Below are positions 8,298-22,362 of a stretch of DNA of 64,000 nt, piece after piece. A model generated the notes under the pieces. The model was not told where the DNA came from. It saw only the letters and a program-made list of their open reading frames with translations, and did not search any database. The DNA is from Xiphydria camelus. Lineage: Eukaryota > Arthropoda > Insecta > Hymenoptera > Xiphydriidae. Both the position numbers and the translations under genes were made by a program. How positions within the stretch are numbered: position 1 is the first letter of the stretch; every line of letters begins with the position of its first letter. The stretch is taken from contig OY783200.1 of NCBI GenBank assembly GCA_963678675.1, forward strand, positions 21,466,190 through 21,530,189, given 5' to 3'.

Positions 8298-11200
8298 ATA
8301 GTCCAAGAGCCGGCGTCCAAAATGTGTAAGAGTTTTCTCAAAGCTAATTTTTTGAGATCAGGATACTTTTTAGTGATGGAAAGTAACTGTAGAGTCAGCA
8401 CTTCCGGTACCGGGACACCTGGCGCTGGGACGCTCGCAAAGGTGTCTTATTAATTAACGTCTCTAAACTGTTTTCTCAAAGCTCAAAATTTATAGAAAAC
8501 GAGCAAATATAATATAAAACAAGAGTCCAGCAGTTGGATTCCTCTCCTGTGGTGCCACGGACTGAAGTGGCGCTGAATGCCCTATATATACACATATGCG
8601 CGCATATATACACATGCAATTTTTGAATCAATAGTATCGGAGTACCGAATAAGTTCCCGGGCGAGCGACTCGCGGGAGAAACATGCCCCCGCCCTCTCGT
8701 CGATCGACATTCGATCGAACGTACGAAACGCTTCGAGTTTCACCGAGAGAATATTTGAATAGAGAGGGAAGAAAAAAATAAAACCCCTGTAACTATGCAA
8801 CGCGAAATGGCACAGCGCGCGCGCGCGGAAGGTAGGAGAAAAGGAATTGCCGCGGAGCTGCAGCCGCCGCTGAAGGGGCCTCCTGTGCGACTGACGAATA
8901 ATAGTTGGCCGCGCGTTTCGCGAATATTTTTCCCTCGGCTTTGTCGGGGGGCGCCGCCTTATTTCTCTTCTTCTTCCTCTTCCTCTTCTTGGAGTCGCCC
9001 TCCGCAGAGGCGGCAGCGGCGCCTGGCGAAGCGTTTATGTTTACCCCCGGTATACAGAGTGAGGAGTTGAGGGGCGGGTGGGGAGGGGGTACACACAGCC
9101 ACGTCGCTCTAGCATTTCGTAACAAGTGCGTTTTGTTGGCGCACGGAAGAAAGGAAAACGTTGGCGCATTTCTCGGTGCAGCGGCATACGGCACCACGGC
9201 GGCGACCGTGTGTGTGTACCTACCTCTCCCCTTTGTGCAGCGAAACGCCCTCGTTATCTCCAATCTCGGTAGTTTTTGCGTGAAATCGTACGCCGGGTTT
9301 CGATCGGCCGGCCTTTCTTGTCGGGTCCCCGTCACGGTATCGGCAGGAGGAAGGGAGGGAGAAAAAACCGTTGAGACTGATTTTAAAAGAGGAGGGATTA
9401 ATTAAGTGCAATCAAAAAAAGTAGGCCAATAATTGCTCTTGGGGTGTACCGTCTTTGCCTGGGAAAAAGAGGAAGTAAAATTTGGAGAAGAATAATTATT
9501 TGGCAGTGTAAGAAAAGGATAATTTCAAATTATAATTTATAATGATAATGAACATTATCGTTATCGTTATTGTTGTTATTGTCGTTATGGTTACCGTCAT
9601 CGTCGTCATTGTTGTTGTTGTTGCTGTTTTGTTGTTGTGATTGTTATCGCCATTACATTGTCATTATTATGTCGCTTACTCTTAATTCTTGTTGTTAGTT
9701 TAGTTTCAAGACTATATGGGGATCGTAAAAAGATTTATCGACGTGGTAAAAAAAAAACTGTCAGCATGTCTCGTTTCCTGCCACACCTTTAAACGCCTCA
9801 ACGCATCGAGCGATTCTCATTTCAACCCGGATGTAGCGCCTGGCCGTAAAACAATGCACCACCGACGCGCACCGTACCGGGCAGCAGTGCGCGACGCGTG
9901 CGAAGGAAATGGACCGGCGGCTTCGCGACGTTAATCCAAGTTACGGCCCGCCCTTAAAGCGCGCGAAACGTAATGCAGGTGTAATACCATCGTTACGACT
10001 GGTAGCGGTAGCAGTAGTAACGACCGAGTGCGATCGGACCGGCGGCAGTCCGACTGCAGATCGCTTACTCCACTGACCCACCGAGCGGTAGCAGCGCGCT
10101 GCGGTCAGACGTAGCGCGCCGGACCGGAGCCGGCTTTCTCTACTACGCTTCGATCGGCAGTAACCGAATGTGAATTTGACTCGCGTTCAATCGGTTCGAC
10201 TGTAGGCGATAGCATTTCTCACTTCGACGAGCGATAGTATTATAACACTAAGATAAAACGTAGGATAAACGCTTCAGTTGAGAAGTGCGAATTAAAACTC
10301 GATTATCTCTTAAACAATTGGCGATATCGAAAAAAATTCTAAACAAAAGATGTTCGTCTGAATTTTTACTACAAGAAAGCTACTTTTCATTTTTCATCTA
10401 TCTCCACTGTGCTTCGAGATAATCGCGCTCTAAGTTGAACGGAGATTGACAGGCGTTAGGACGCTTGCCGTCCGACTGCAGACGGACGTCTCTACTAGTT
10501 CCAGCAGCAGCAGCAGCAGCGACGGCGGCGCAGTAGTAACGACCGATTGCGATCAAACCCGATTTTATTGCTTGCGTATAATTGATCGCAGAAGCCGTAC
10601 CTCCTCGATTTCCGTGGAATCGCAGATGGGAATAAAATCCCGCGCTCCGCGAATCCCCGTCACAGCTGACGTTACCCCGAGCGGTGGCGGTACGACTAGA
10701 AGAGTCGGGAGGCGGGAAGATCTCAGATTTTCATCGTTAAGTACCTATTAAGGGGATAAAAAAGGCGATACCTCGCCTTTGTACGGCTTCTTATACGACG
10801 GCGATCTCCGCCGGCTTCGCGGACGAGGGAGCGCCGGGACGAACGCACCCTCCCCTTCATCCCTCTCTCTCGAAAGCGACAGAGAGGGGGGAGGGTGCAG
10901 CGGACTGACGTTTTACGCAGTGCAACGGAGCCGCCAAAACTTGTCCCACTTTGGACGACATCGTTGACAACGCTGAATATCGCTGGAGGGTGACGTTTTC
11001 GGGGGTGAAGTGTGTTATTCCGCGGAGTAATCGGTCGCGACGCGACGGGAAATACGGGTCAATCGGTTTTAAACGCGATCCCATCCCCCGTCCGAGGCTT
11101 TAATCGTCACCCCCAACGAGCGCGTTGGCTATAAAGCTCCCCCTCGCCCGAGGAAGACGACCCACCCCGCATTAAGATGCAACGAATCCGAGGGGGATAA

Positions 11201-11399
11201 ATGGGAGTCGTTAACTGGAGAAACGATAGCTGCTTTTTGATTGTAAATCGGTAGGAAAACTTTTCGCGCAAGGAACTGTAATTAAGTACTTATTGTAAAT
11301 TGTAACAATTTGTTGTATTTTTTGTCTACAGGACCCGCTTGACTTTAGCCCGACTTGATCATATTAAATTCATCGAACTGATCTAATATTATCGTTCTA
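8298..11399. other. Gene-free region with GC-rich patches
   Basis: No supported gene. 8,790-9,400 and 9,800-11,200 are GC-rich with many CpG. 9,540-9,650 is a run of imperfect GTT/GTC trinucleotides. A block beginning GCAGTAGTAACGACCGA at about 10,010 recurs near 10,530 beside an (AGC)n run, a short direct repeat 520 bases apart. Long open frames here follow from GC-rich sequence and show no family motif. Confidence 0.5.
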
Positions 11400-11968
11400 C
11401 ACTGAGAGAAAAATTTGGTGGAAAGATTTAGCCGATTTAAATTAGTCGAAACGATAATGTATTTATTTGAATTAAGGAAATTGCGTTTAATTCGATACTC
11501 GTTTATTCACAATAAGTATAAGCATAATCAATGTGAGTAAATATCAATCACACTAAAAAAATATTTAATTGTTTCAACTGCACAAAAATAGTCTTATACT
11601 ATAAAGCGAATTAAATATGAAAAGCTGTAGCAATTAAATATCTGTTTAGCTGATTAAGCATAAACTACGGTTTTATCGGACAGCTAAATATGCTTAGCTG
11701 TACTTAGAAATACTGGTATTTATAAATATTGCGATGAAGACGGACTTATATCCCTAAATACTGCATTTGTCTGCATTTACGCCCGATAAAAACGCTTTCT
11801 AAATGTACCTACATTTAGTAATTTCGATATTTATAAATGCAGTATTTATACTGTCCGATGAAAACGTATAGTCATACATTAGTTGCAATTATATAAATCA
11901 AGAAAATATTTAATTACTTGAAATAATTCAAACCAACTAAATCGATTCAACCAATTTTTTCTCCCAGT
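11400..11968. mobile_element. CACTGAGAG-ended inverted-repeat element (copy 1)
   Basis: It starts CACTGAGAGAAAAATTTGG and ends with the inverse, CCAATTTTTTCTCCCAGT. About 45 terminal bases pair through the GATTTAG / AAATCGATTC segments. The same layout and inner sequence (TACTCGTTTATTCACAATAAGTATA) occur at 60,933-61,292, making this a dispersed non-autonomous family. No coding frame. Confidence 0.8.
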
Positions 11969-12888
11969 ACATTTAATTTCAAATAAAGGCATCTCTTAAT
12001 AGCATAATAAAATAAATACACCCCCCGTATACGAAGCAGCCATTTCGAACGACTGAAAAAGCCCGTCCGATCGATCGGAATAAATGTTGAGAAAAAATCG
12101 CAGCGACGAATTTATAAATCCGCGCGGAAACGCGGCACGATTTGCCTGCGAATCCTATTGAACTTACGCCCTCGCGAAGCTCGTGCGTTCGAATAGAGGA
12201 GGAGGAGGGTGCGAGAGGAAGAGGCAGAAAGAGAGTGGGCGGTTGTTGATCGGACGGCAATGGGAAAGCCATTACGATATTAATGAGCGCTCGGTTGTTG
12301 CTCGATTGACCCCGAATAAAAAAGAAGATCCCCGGATCAACGAAACCCTGGTTAAGTTAACGGAAAAAACGAAATCGCGTGCCGAATCGTACCACACGGA
12401 TTCTATCCGGTGGTGAAAGAGTCTAGCTTTGAACTGAAATGGTAAAAATTTGATGTCGAAAATTTTAGTCCGAAATTGAGAAAATTGCCGATTGTCATTT
12501 CCCTATTTTAAGGGGCAGTTTTCCGTATATTGGAGCATTTAAATTAAGAGTGATTTGTATGTTTTCATGGTCGCTGATTATGATTTTGAGAATAGAATTA
12601 CAAAATTGGGTGAAAGTGGTTTAGTAAATTAATTTTTTTTTTATAAAAACTAGCGTATCAAAAATTCTGAACAAAACATTATGGTATATTTTGACTTGGG
12701 AAAAATATGTAAAATAATTTTGAGACCTCTATAATTACGCATTCAAGTACAGCTAATTTTATACTGAGAAAACAGAAGTTTCCTCATACAGATTACTGAT
12801 TAATAATTGCCTAACAATATAAGAAACGTAATTTTTTATAGAAATTACATACATCAGAACTACAAAACTCGAGAAAGTCTCACGAAAA
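11969..12888. other. AT-rich, no recognisable feature
   Basis: Only short chance frames. I see nothing to name. Confidence 0.4.
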
Positions 12889-13124
12889 GATTGATACCAG
12901 AAAAATTATACTGTATTTACAATAAAAGTAACACATGAGGATTTTTGGATGTTTCTACAGTGCGGAAGAGTAATTGTTCTTTTGAAAACATTAAATCGTG
13001 ATAACTTACACTAGAATTTACTAGCTTCTAAGAAAAAATTGTTCTTCAGCCCAGTAGAAACATCCGAAAATCCTTATGCGTACTTGTCTTATTGCAAGTA
13101 CGATAAAATTTACTGATATCAGTC
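12889..13124. mobile_element. Foldback element, family F (copy 1)
   Basis: An inverted repeat of about 236 bp. GATACCAG..AATTATACTG at the left pairs with ATTTACTGATATC at the right. The arms include TGAGGATTTTTGGATGTTTCT and its partner AGAAACATCCGAAAATCC. A second copy with the same arms and core (TTGAAAACATTAAATCGTGA) lies at 36,661-36,899. Confidence 0.85.
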
Positions 13125-16100
13125 CTTTCGTAATTATTAAGTCCATTGGAATCAAAAGAAACGATAGAAAAATGAGAAAAACTGAGAGAAAAGAGGTGGC
13201 ATGTATACGTGCCACTACCCCTGAAGGAGTTACAGTAGCTACGATAAGATTATTTAAATTGAAAATAAAACTTATTTATAATCATTATTAAAAAATTGTA
13301 TACGTTCAGAATTACCAATACTATTATTATTGTACGACGAAATTGTTGTTTTAAAATGAATCTAAAAAATTAACGCAAAGTAATGCCATTCCGCATTAAC
13401 CCCCAACCAAACGTGCAAAATCTCACAGACCCCCGTGGCTAGCCCCCGCGCCAACAGGGGACTTTCAAAATTTCACACGTGCGATTAAGGGTTTATCCCT
13501 TGCGGTGGTACGTTCGGTGACAGCCGCCGCAGCACTTGCCATCCGAACGCGCTACGACCGCGAGGGGTTAACTTTGCCGATCAATGGTGTCAAATGGAAT
13601 ACGCGAGTTGGACCTTGGCCAACTCCACGCCAGGAAAAGTTCGCGCTAATCAATCTTTGGCTCGCGTATCTGGTGCAATAGTTTTTACTCATTCACCGCA
13701 TTTTCGATTCTTTTTTACTGCAAGTAACCACGATAATAATCACCACAAAACGATTAAAGATACCAGTCCTTTATTACAACTCAAAATTACTCTATCGACA
13801 GGAATAAAACATTGTTCATTGCCCCGCAAAACAAATTTCGACGTAACATTATGCCAAAAAAAAAACAACCCTCCCATTTTCCACTCGGCTTTCGCGCCAC
13901 CTCGCCTATCCAGGGTAGCGCTTCGAAGGACGGAAGGGTGGTGGAAGCGAGAGCCGAGGCACTGGTGTCGAAAGAGGGTAGGAGCTTCGCGTGGGGGAGT
14001 CGCAAGGGGGTGAAGAATTGTAGATCCGAGCCGTGTCTTATCTACGGCGACGAGGGTGATGTAGCCGCGGGCAGGTGTGTGCACCCACCCTCTCCCTCTC
14101 TTTCTCTCTCTCTCTACCCTTTTCGACCCTCTCATCCGCCCTCTCTCTCCTCAGCTTCGTGCTGCCCGCTTCTAAAAACATGCAGCGCGAATCGAACTCC
14201 GCCTGGCTGCTCCGCTCGGGCGGCAGCGGGCACTGCAATGCAGTGGATACGTAGGGGGTAGGTGCCGCGCTCTTCGCCGGTACCCCCTGTACACCGATTC
14301 ACCCTCAGCCCTCCCCCGGGGCCGAATACACGTATGCGAAGCCGAGCATGCAGGTAAGGTTGCGGACGTATCGGGGGTTTCTTTCTCTTCTCTGCGATTG
14401 GAATTCGAAGGGGTTGCGAGAGGGGGATGGACGAGTGTCGTCACCGTCATCGGCGGCTATACGCTCCGGGGTGCGCGGCACTTTTGCCTCGTGGCGAATC
14501 GGCGGAAGGGGGAGGGGGGCGAGAAAAGGGGTTGAGAAACGACAGGGATTGAAGGGGGAGCGGGGGGGGGGGGGGGGGGGGAGACAGAAAAGACGTCGGA
14601 GAGGAGCACGACACAATGCGGTTTACACGAACGTCGACGTCAACGAGAGTGAGAGGGTCGGGCGGGATTCTATAGGTTTACGACGTTTAAGGGTGATTTC
14701 AACCCCCGTTCCTACAAAACGACCGACCGCCACCGACGGAATCGCTCTTCCTCCGTCCCCTTCCGCCTACTTCCACCTGCGTGTAGACATGTATATACGC
14801 GTACATTGTCGCCATAATGATATATAGGGTAGGTATTATTGCGTGTGTCTTTGTAGGGGGCGAGTCTCCGGAAGTTCGAAGTCCAATTTTGAGCGGTGAA
14901 AAATGCGAATGGCGATGTCGGATTAATAAGCCCTCCCTCGCTTACAATGTCACAAAACGACGTATTCCGCCTATATAAATATCCTATTCTAGCTTAAACG
15001 GAGCCCGAAGTAGAAAATCAAGAAATCTTTTATCCACGATTTTGAAATCTTGAATGAAGAAAATAATGAATAAACCAGACGCTTTTTCGAAGACTTAGAA
15101 ACTTATCAAATCTACACTAACAAAAGAGATAATCACTAGCGTCAACAAAATACAATATTTCTTGAACCAAGAACATAAGATTTTTAAAATTGTTGAAGAT
15201 ACAGATTGAAGAATATATTATATTAGAGGCGTTCCACGCCACACACACACACATTGACAAGAATCTGACTCTCACCTTCGCGGGTTTGCTTCGCGATTTT
15301 TTCCGTATCGTGCTGACTCTAAAAAGCTTCCAGTTTTTTAAATACCTATATTTTTTTCGTTGTGGCCTTTATGAAATATGCATTTTTCAAGATTATCAAG
15401 AAATAAAATTTTTTCAAATTCGGAAAAAGTCCTCAGAAATCTGTTGAGAAGTTCCAACCAGTTCAAGACTCGTCCAAAAGTGGTAAGATTTGGTTTATTG
15501 TTTTTTTCACGCACTCTTCAGAGATAAATATTTTTTCATATCTCGAATGTATAACACGTGAGGTTTTCTAGGGGATTCGTAAGCTGAGAGGAGTAATTAC
15601 TGGTGCGAAAACAATTTTGTCTTCTATCAAAAATATTATGAAGCTCCGAAATTTTTCGAAATAATTTCAGAAAAAAATTAATTTTACTTCTGAAGTGATT
15701 TTTATTCTTCCGAGAATATTCCAATACTTCTCCTGTAGAATTTTTGAACCAGGTTCTTTGCACGTGAAAAATATATGTTTAAAATACATGAAAAATATAT
15801 TTTCAATATTCGCGAAATATTAAAAAAGTGGCAGAAACCCATATATTTTAAATACTCGTTACACGTACTTGAAATACTTTGTTTTACATACCTCAAATAC
15901 ATTACTTTTCCGTGGGGAAACCCCGATATACATACCTCCCACGACTGCGCCAAAAAATTGCCCCAAAATCTCCCCCCCCCCCCCCCCGCATCGATCGATC
16001 GGCCCCGTCGGCATTAATACAATCCGTCCCCGATATCGCGAGCCGATAGTCGTCCCTTAGCCCCCACGTTAATACCCTCTCGACAGACACCCCCGCCGCC

Positions 16101-18252
16101 GGCACCGGGGCTAATGAGCGCGCTCGGGTTTCGCCAATTTCATTAGGGCATTAAAGTCGAAAATACGTTCGAGGGGCGGGGCAGGTGCGTCGCCGCTGTA
16201 TCTGCGACGTACGAGGAAGAGAGGAGCCCCGGCGCTTTCCTCGCGAGCGAGAAGGGTTGGGGGAGGGGGTGGGAGGGGATTACACGGTGACATATTTTCC
16301 CGAGCGGCGTCGGCCCGTAGCAATTTTGCGACGCGTGTTTTTCCTAAGATTTATGTGGAGGACACGGCGGCATTCTCTCCTATCCCTTAACGACGCCGCC
16401 CCGTCGGGGTGCTCCCCCGCTTCCTCCTCCACCCTCCCGCCCGCCGGCGTCTCGCGCTCCCCCAACGCCTCGTTATTACCGTTATTGTTCCCGTTCGCAG
16501 AACGCGTCCACGTAAACGCGCGCGTCAAATTAACTCGGTTAAAAGTCCGGTGGCGGTCGCGAAATCTACCCCCCCGCCCCCTCATCACCTCGCACTGTCC
16601 TACGCCCCACGCGTTCGGGTAATTACGTGTTTATCCGCGCGCCGTAATTACGTGTCCGCCTGTCGGCCGGTAAATTTCACCCCTCCCACCCCCACGGAAA
16701 GCGCAACGCGACGCGCACGGGTTAGCCGGGTATAGGGGTTCGAGCGGAGGGGAGGTCTACAGGCAGAGTCGATATAGGGGTGGATGACGGGGAATTTGGT
16801 CGGGGCGCAACTGTGTAACTTCGAGGATCGGTGGGAAAGGAACAAGTGCGATCGTGTGAGGGGGTGCAGGGGGTGGGGGTGAGAGATAATGAAGGGGCTG
16901 GGGAGTGATCGACGGGGTGACGCGAGAAATACGCGGCGAGGAAGAGGCTTGGACGCGGGGAAACTTACTTTGCCGTGGCTGGACGGTTAACTTTGTGGAG
17001 CTTTTTTTAGGGGAAAATATATGTCGAACATACGTGGCTATCGGTAAATTCGAAGGGAGCGAGTCGTTGGCCAGCGATGTATAATATTAGGTCCCACGTG
17101 ACCGCGAGTGAGACTGCAGTCGTACTTTTGGCCACTGGGACTGCACTTGGTGACCTGGAATGACTTTACTTTCCGAACTCCATCGCGCACCCCCTCCCTG
17201 TCCACACTCGTTGCACCGCGCCGCAGTGCAGCTATACTTTCGGGGACTCCGGTATAATGGCTCCATCTCGCCCGGAACGAGAGGGACGTTATTAATAAAA
17301 AATTCATCGAGAAGAGATACTCCTCGCCCCTGGTCTCAATTTTTACTTCGTCCCCGGTGACACGTTTATGCGAATGTTATACGAAGCGGTCACGTTGTAA
17401 TGGGCATGTTCACAACTTTTTGTACAACTGTTTAAAGTGCATGAATCGGAAGATTAGGGTATTAAAGTATCTAATGTAGGCAAAAAATGGGTCATTAAGA
17501 AAATGTTGTTCCATTATTTTTGAGGTGTTAAAAAGGGCACTCGTTTTAAAGCGTCACACTTTCACCGCCATTTTAACTGACCAATCAGAGCCGGGCAACA
17601 GATTCCCCACCATTCACAAACCCCTTGCCAATGGCTTTAGTGACGTCACTAAGGATTTCGTTTGAATCGAAGTCAAACTTTAAACATTAAAAAAAAGAAA
17701 TTAGTGCTCAGAAAAAAAACAAACATCTTATTAATAGGCACAAAAAGTATTAACGAATGAGCAAAAAAAAATCGTGAACATCACAGCAAAAAATTCTCGG
17801 TTTTCTGTACTCTTCGAACTCGTTTGCTGGAATCTAGATGCACCAGGATGCGACTATGTCGTTGAAGGCTCCGGTGATGTCTTTGCGTTGTGCTCCGAGT
17901 GTCATTTTTGGATAGACGAAGAAGAATTTAGAAAAGAAATATATTATTAGCACAGTAAATTTCTTTTTGAAATTCTTTGAAAAAAGAAAATTCACGCAAC
18001 ACAGGGTTGAAGGGAAGCATTGTTTTCCAAGAGATAATAAATATTATTTTCCATCCCTTATACCCATTCTTCCCTCAACTACCCTTTTCTCCTGACCTTT
18101 TTACACGTTTCACAACCCTATTCACATTATCATTCCGAAATTACACAGATATGGTGACTAATAGTTTCTTACATCCCAAGAGAAATTTAATTAGCCGCTG
18201 CAACATGTCCTTATCGCTTTTCGAATATGACCAATGTACTCGATGTTCTGTC
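13125..18252. other. Gene-free region, GC-rich block 13.9-17.3 kb
   Basis: No gene can be supported. The GC-rich block holds a 20-base G run (14,562-14,581), a 16-base C run (15,972-15,987) and several (CT)n patches. 15,100-15,215 resembles the inner part of the inverted-repeat elements at 36.2, 45.4 and 49.1 kb. At 17,639-17,650 the palindrome AGTGACGTCACT (CRE-like) lies 70-75 bases from CCAAT and near a second CCAAT; this could be a promoter, but no transcript unit is evident. Confidence 0.45.
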
Positions 18253-18415
18253 TGCAGATTCAAAAAATTGGAACAAAATTATTTACCTCGTATCTTTTTA
18301 TTTTTTATTTTCAGCCTTATTTCAGCTAGAAAATGATATTTAGAAATGCAGCTATGTCATCGTGCTGTAACTCTATCTTTCTCACACACATTGCTTGACA
18401 TAAGATGGCTTCAAG
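18253..18415. mobile_element. Family P element, left-arm fragment
   Basis: It shares the arm AACAAAATTATTTACC..CGTATTTTT, then GCTAGAAAATGATATTTAGAAATGCAGC, with copies at 20.8, 23.0, 43.1, 45.7 and 49.3 kb. Only one arm is present. Confidence 0.7.
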
Positions 18416-19394
18416 AAATACACGAAACGCCATATTATCTCTCATGCATTGCATTTTGAAAATACATAAAATTGTAAAAAGTGCTCTTATGTCGAATAAA
18501 TATTTCAATAGTTTTAAAGTCTGTTCAATGAAATACTTATATATTTCATATACATTTCCTACCACGAAAATTCTATGCATTTATAGATTTGTATAGGTAC
18601 ATTATAATATATTTATCCACATGAAAAAATCTTTTCTTTTTTTCCGTACAGGAATTTCCTCGTTTACCTTTCTTCGACCGTAAATAAGCAGTACTGTCTC
18701 TGACTTCTCGACATGTCACTCAACATTACATGCGGCCGGCATTACCGCGTGGAAATTATAGAGCACTACGCTAGACGATAAGTACTCTTCAGACGACCAA
18801 GCCGTTTGACGGACAGACAAGATAGTCCATGCGTGTAGCCAGTAATGCTCAAGTAAACGAGCCTAAGTTCGAGGATCACTGTGGGGAAAACAAACTCGAC
18901 TTCACCAGAGGGTGGAGGGGGGAGGGGTATAAGGGGAGCTCCGCGAGGAAAATTGTACTCAGAGGGGCGGGAAAAAATAGTAATTTACTCCGAGCCCGAA
19001 CATTTCTACCCGGCGCAGCGCGCGCGCGTGAGTTCCTCGCTGCGGCTCGCCGCCTTTCAGCGCAGTCGGCCCAATTTCGCGTGAATGGGGGAACGGAGCC
19101 GCGAGCGTGAAAGAGAGAGCTATGCACTGACGCGCTCGCGTTTTTTTCGCATCTCGCAGCGATCTGTTTCTCCCTTTTTTTCGTTTCCTTCTCACATGCT
19201 CGAGTTTGATGCGAGATAAGGTATTGATAAGGCGATTGTTGAAAAATGAATAAGGTTCGAAAAGGCATGAGATGAATGGTGCTAATTTTTTTTTTTTTTC
19301 GGAACTGAGATAATTTTAAAATTAAGGATAAATGTATTAGATAAGAAATAATTGTTGAATTATCTGTGTTCTGAAACCAAAAAAACGAAGCACA

Positions 19395-20085
19395 GGATAT
19401 TATGATGTCTGAATCGCTTTCGTCTATCAATAAAAAAAAAATCGTTTCACATTATATTTCATTAATTTATCATCGCTGTAATGAATCCTTCGATTAGAAT
19501 GGCAATTTGAAATTGTTGAGATATATTTAGAAAATATATCTCTTATCACACAGAACGAATTTTGTATAGAGACATTATGATGTCTAGATCGCTTTTATCC
19601 ACCGATAAAAAAATCGCTTCACACCACATTTCGTTAATTCATCATCGTCGTATCGAATCCTTCGATTAGAGAATAGCACATTGAAATCGTTAAAATATAT
19701 TTATAATAGCAAAGACATCTCTTATCACGGAACAAATTTTCTAGTCATTACGATCTCTGGATCGTCTTTATCAATTGATAAAAAAATCGCTTCACACTAC
19801 ATTTCGTCAATTTATCATCGTCGTATCGAATCCTTCGATTAGAATAGCAATTTGAAATCATTAAAATATATTAATAATAGCAAAGACATCTCTTACCACG
19901 GAACGAATTCTCTACAGAGTCATTACAATGTCTGGATCGTCTTTATCAATTGATAAAAAAATTGCTTTACGTTATATTTCATCAATTTATCATCGTTTTA
20001 TCAAATCCTTCAATTGGAATGATAATTTGAAGTTATTGAAATACATTTTGCACAGATATCACTTATCACGGAACAAATTTTATTG
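19395..20085. repeat. 174-bp tandem repeat, about four units
   Basis: Units marked by the box TATGATGTCT-GAATCGC start at about 19,401, 19,576, 19,750 and 19,924, a period of 174-175. Each carries ATTGATAAAAAAATCGCTT, a TTTATCATCGTCGTATCG-like box, and CTTATCACGGAAC at the end. Divergence rises toward the outer units. The 85-codon frame at 19,928-20,185 is within it and is not taken as a gene. Confidence 0.85.
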
Positions 20086-20779
20086 TAAACGCTCACGATA
20101 TAACCAAATAAATAACGAGCGAATAAGCGTATCATCGCTAATCGATTCAAAAGTTCCTCCTAATCGTACGGGACATTTAGATTGATACGCCCCGATACCT
20201 ACACACATACGTACGCCCGCGCCACGCGACTTCGCGGCTTAACCGTGACGTATGTACTACAACGCGACGCGCCTCCGCTCGTCCTGCTGAATAATAATTA
20301 ATTTATTTCGCATTAGCCGAGCTCGAGCGGATCCGCTAAAGTGGATGTAACAGGAGTAATACATTCTTAAAGCTCTATTACTCGAAAGTAAGCCCACTTA
20401 AGTAGGTGCATAACGCGGTCCATTGAATGCAGGACGCACGTAACACCGTAGTGTAGGGGTGCGACGGTGTGGCGGCCGGATATCTCGGTTTTGCAGTCAG
20501 CATCGCGACTGTTACGCGCACGGAATAAAATCATTTTACAGTTTTAACGAAACTATGTTTTGCTGAGAATTTCTTCCTATCGTGACAAAAATATTATATT
20601 ATCCGTGACAGCAAAGGATATGTTCGATGATAATAAAAATATTTGCTGGAATAGCAAAGAAAATTTCCGTCACAATATAGCGGAAAATTCCCAGCATAAC
20701 CTAATTCAGCGAAGACTGGGAAACCTTTTTTTTTCCGTGCGGAATTTGGATCGCTTGCTAATTCTTTTTAATCGTGAAT

Positions 20780-21412
20780 TTGAACAATTTGAACAAAATT
20801 ATTATATTTACCCCGTATTTTTTTCAACTTTCCTTTTTGACGTTATCGAAGTTAGAAAATGATATTTAAAAATGCAGCATACTACAGCAGATAAGCCTGT
20901 CTCTCTCGCACTCATCGTTTGATACAAGTGTGTTTCTCATGGTTTTTCGATGACGTTATAATAAAGTAGAGAAAAATGCACCTATAACTCAGCGAATAAT
21001 TATTTTTTTCGGATATTTTCCGTTTCGTGCGACACATTGGATATGTACCTATTCAGATTACGAATTGAATTTAAAAATTTGAATATTGTTTTATGCGATA
21101 ACTCAAATTGGTCTTTGCGTAAAAAAGAATATTTGTAACTTTGAATTCAATTTGTAATCTGTACACATATTCGATATCGTGCGAAAAAGAAAATGTCCGA
21201 AAAAATAATTATTCGCTGACTTATAAGTGCGTTTCTTTCTACAATATTGTGACGTCATCGGAATGCGAGAGAGACAGATGTACAACACATAACGTAGCTG
21301 CATTAAACAATTTTTAAATATGGTTTTTCAGATTTGATAAGACCGAAAATGAAAAATGAAAAAAATATTGGATAGATAACTTCCTCTAAATTTTTTAAGT
21401 CTGCAATGAAAA
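20780..21412. mobile_element. Family P long palindromic element, complete copy
   Basis: Two arms of about 300 bp in inverted orientation meet near 21,090. The left arm carries GAAAATGATATTTAAAAATGCAGC, TGACGTTATAAT and GCGAATAATTATTTTTTTCGG. The right arm carries the reverse of each. Ends are marked by AACAAAATTATTAT and its inverse. No coding frame, so non-autonomous. A transcript through it would fold into a long double strand. Confidence 0.85.
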
Positions 21413-22302
21413 AAATATTGGCTGCAATAAACATAACGAATTCTAGGAACTTTATTTATTGCTCAAAAGCGAGTCCATTTAAAGACGCATCACCGATAAA
21501 TGCATTAGAATCATGTCAGAAAGTTGATTAAAAAAGTTCATTTGTAAAATTTCAAACCGATTGTCTACCTCGTTAAAAAGTTACACTCTAATGAATTTTA
21601 CTACTTTACTTACGGTTCTTATGGAGAGACGAATATTAAGCAGTGAAATAAATCGAGATAACTAAAAAAAAACTATGAAATTTTTCTGATTTACGTCGGG
21701 ATTAGGAATTGTTGACCAGGCAAGATTAAAAAAAGAAATTAATAAAATTTTACATAGTCATTAACCCTTTAATCCATTCATAAATCAGAACAATTTTTAA
21801 AAATGTTCTCACAGTAATAACTAAATAACGAAATATAATTTTATTTCACCCACCGATATTCGTCCAATTAACGTTTTTCCATGAGAGCCCGGCTAAAGTT
21901 ACCTAGTAACAATTCATTGGTAGGTACAGAATTTTTTAATTTATTTTACTTATATCTAAACATTATATATGAAAATTTCATATCAGGATTTCTGTCAGGA
22001 TTTCAATACAAGTATACAAGTGGCACACATCCTTAAATGAGTGCGCGGGGTGGAAAAAACTGCGTTTCGTCCGATGTTCGCTGGGAAAATTGAAAGAGCA
22101 AGTAAAAAATGACGCGACCCGCCCCGCGGGTTCAGCGGGAGGCGAAATGAATCGTCGTTAGGAGGAAAACGAGCCTCGTAAAGCACGCGTCGCCCCGAAA
22201 TGACGCGTCGTTTCGCATCGCCGTGGCGCGTATGGACGTACCCTTCTCGAGAATAGAGTCTCTCAGGTGGATCTCCTTCAAAGTCTGAATAAATTTAGCT
22301 CC

Positions 22303-22304
<2 letters not shown>

Positions 22305-22362
<58 letters not shown>
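22305..22362. repeat. (CT)n microsatellite
   Basis: About 28 CT repeats with one interruption. The frame reading alternating Ser-Leu is an artefact. Confidence 0.95.

Noticed and set aside
9541..9660. GTT/GTC trinucleotide-rich run as a coding Val-rich segment
   Set aside because: Simple-sequence composition with no flanking splice sites or frame support.
14348..14827. 159-codon ORF and other long frames in GC-rich blocks (8.8-9.4, 13.8-14.8, 35.4-35.9, 48.5-49.1 kb)
   Set aside because: Open on several frames at once because GC-rich DNA has few stops; low-complexity Arg/Gly/Ser/Pro content and no domain.
17581..17650. CCAAT boxes and CRE-like palindrome as a promoter
   Set aside because: No transcript unit or start motif follows; listed only as a remark in the regional entry.
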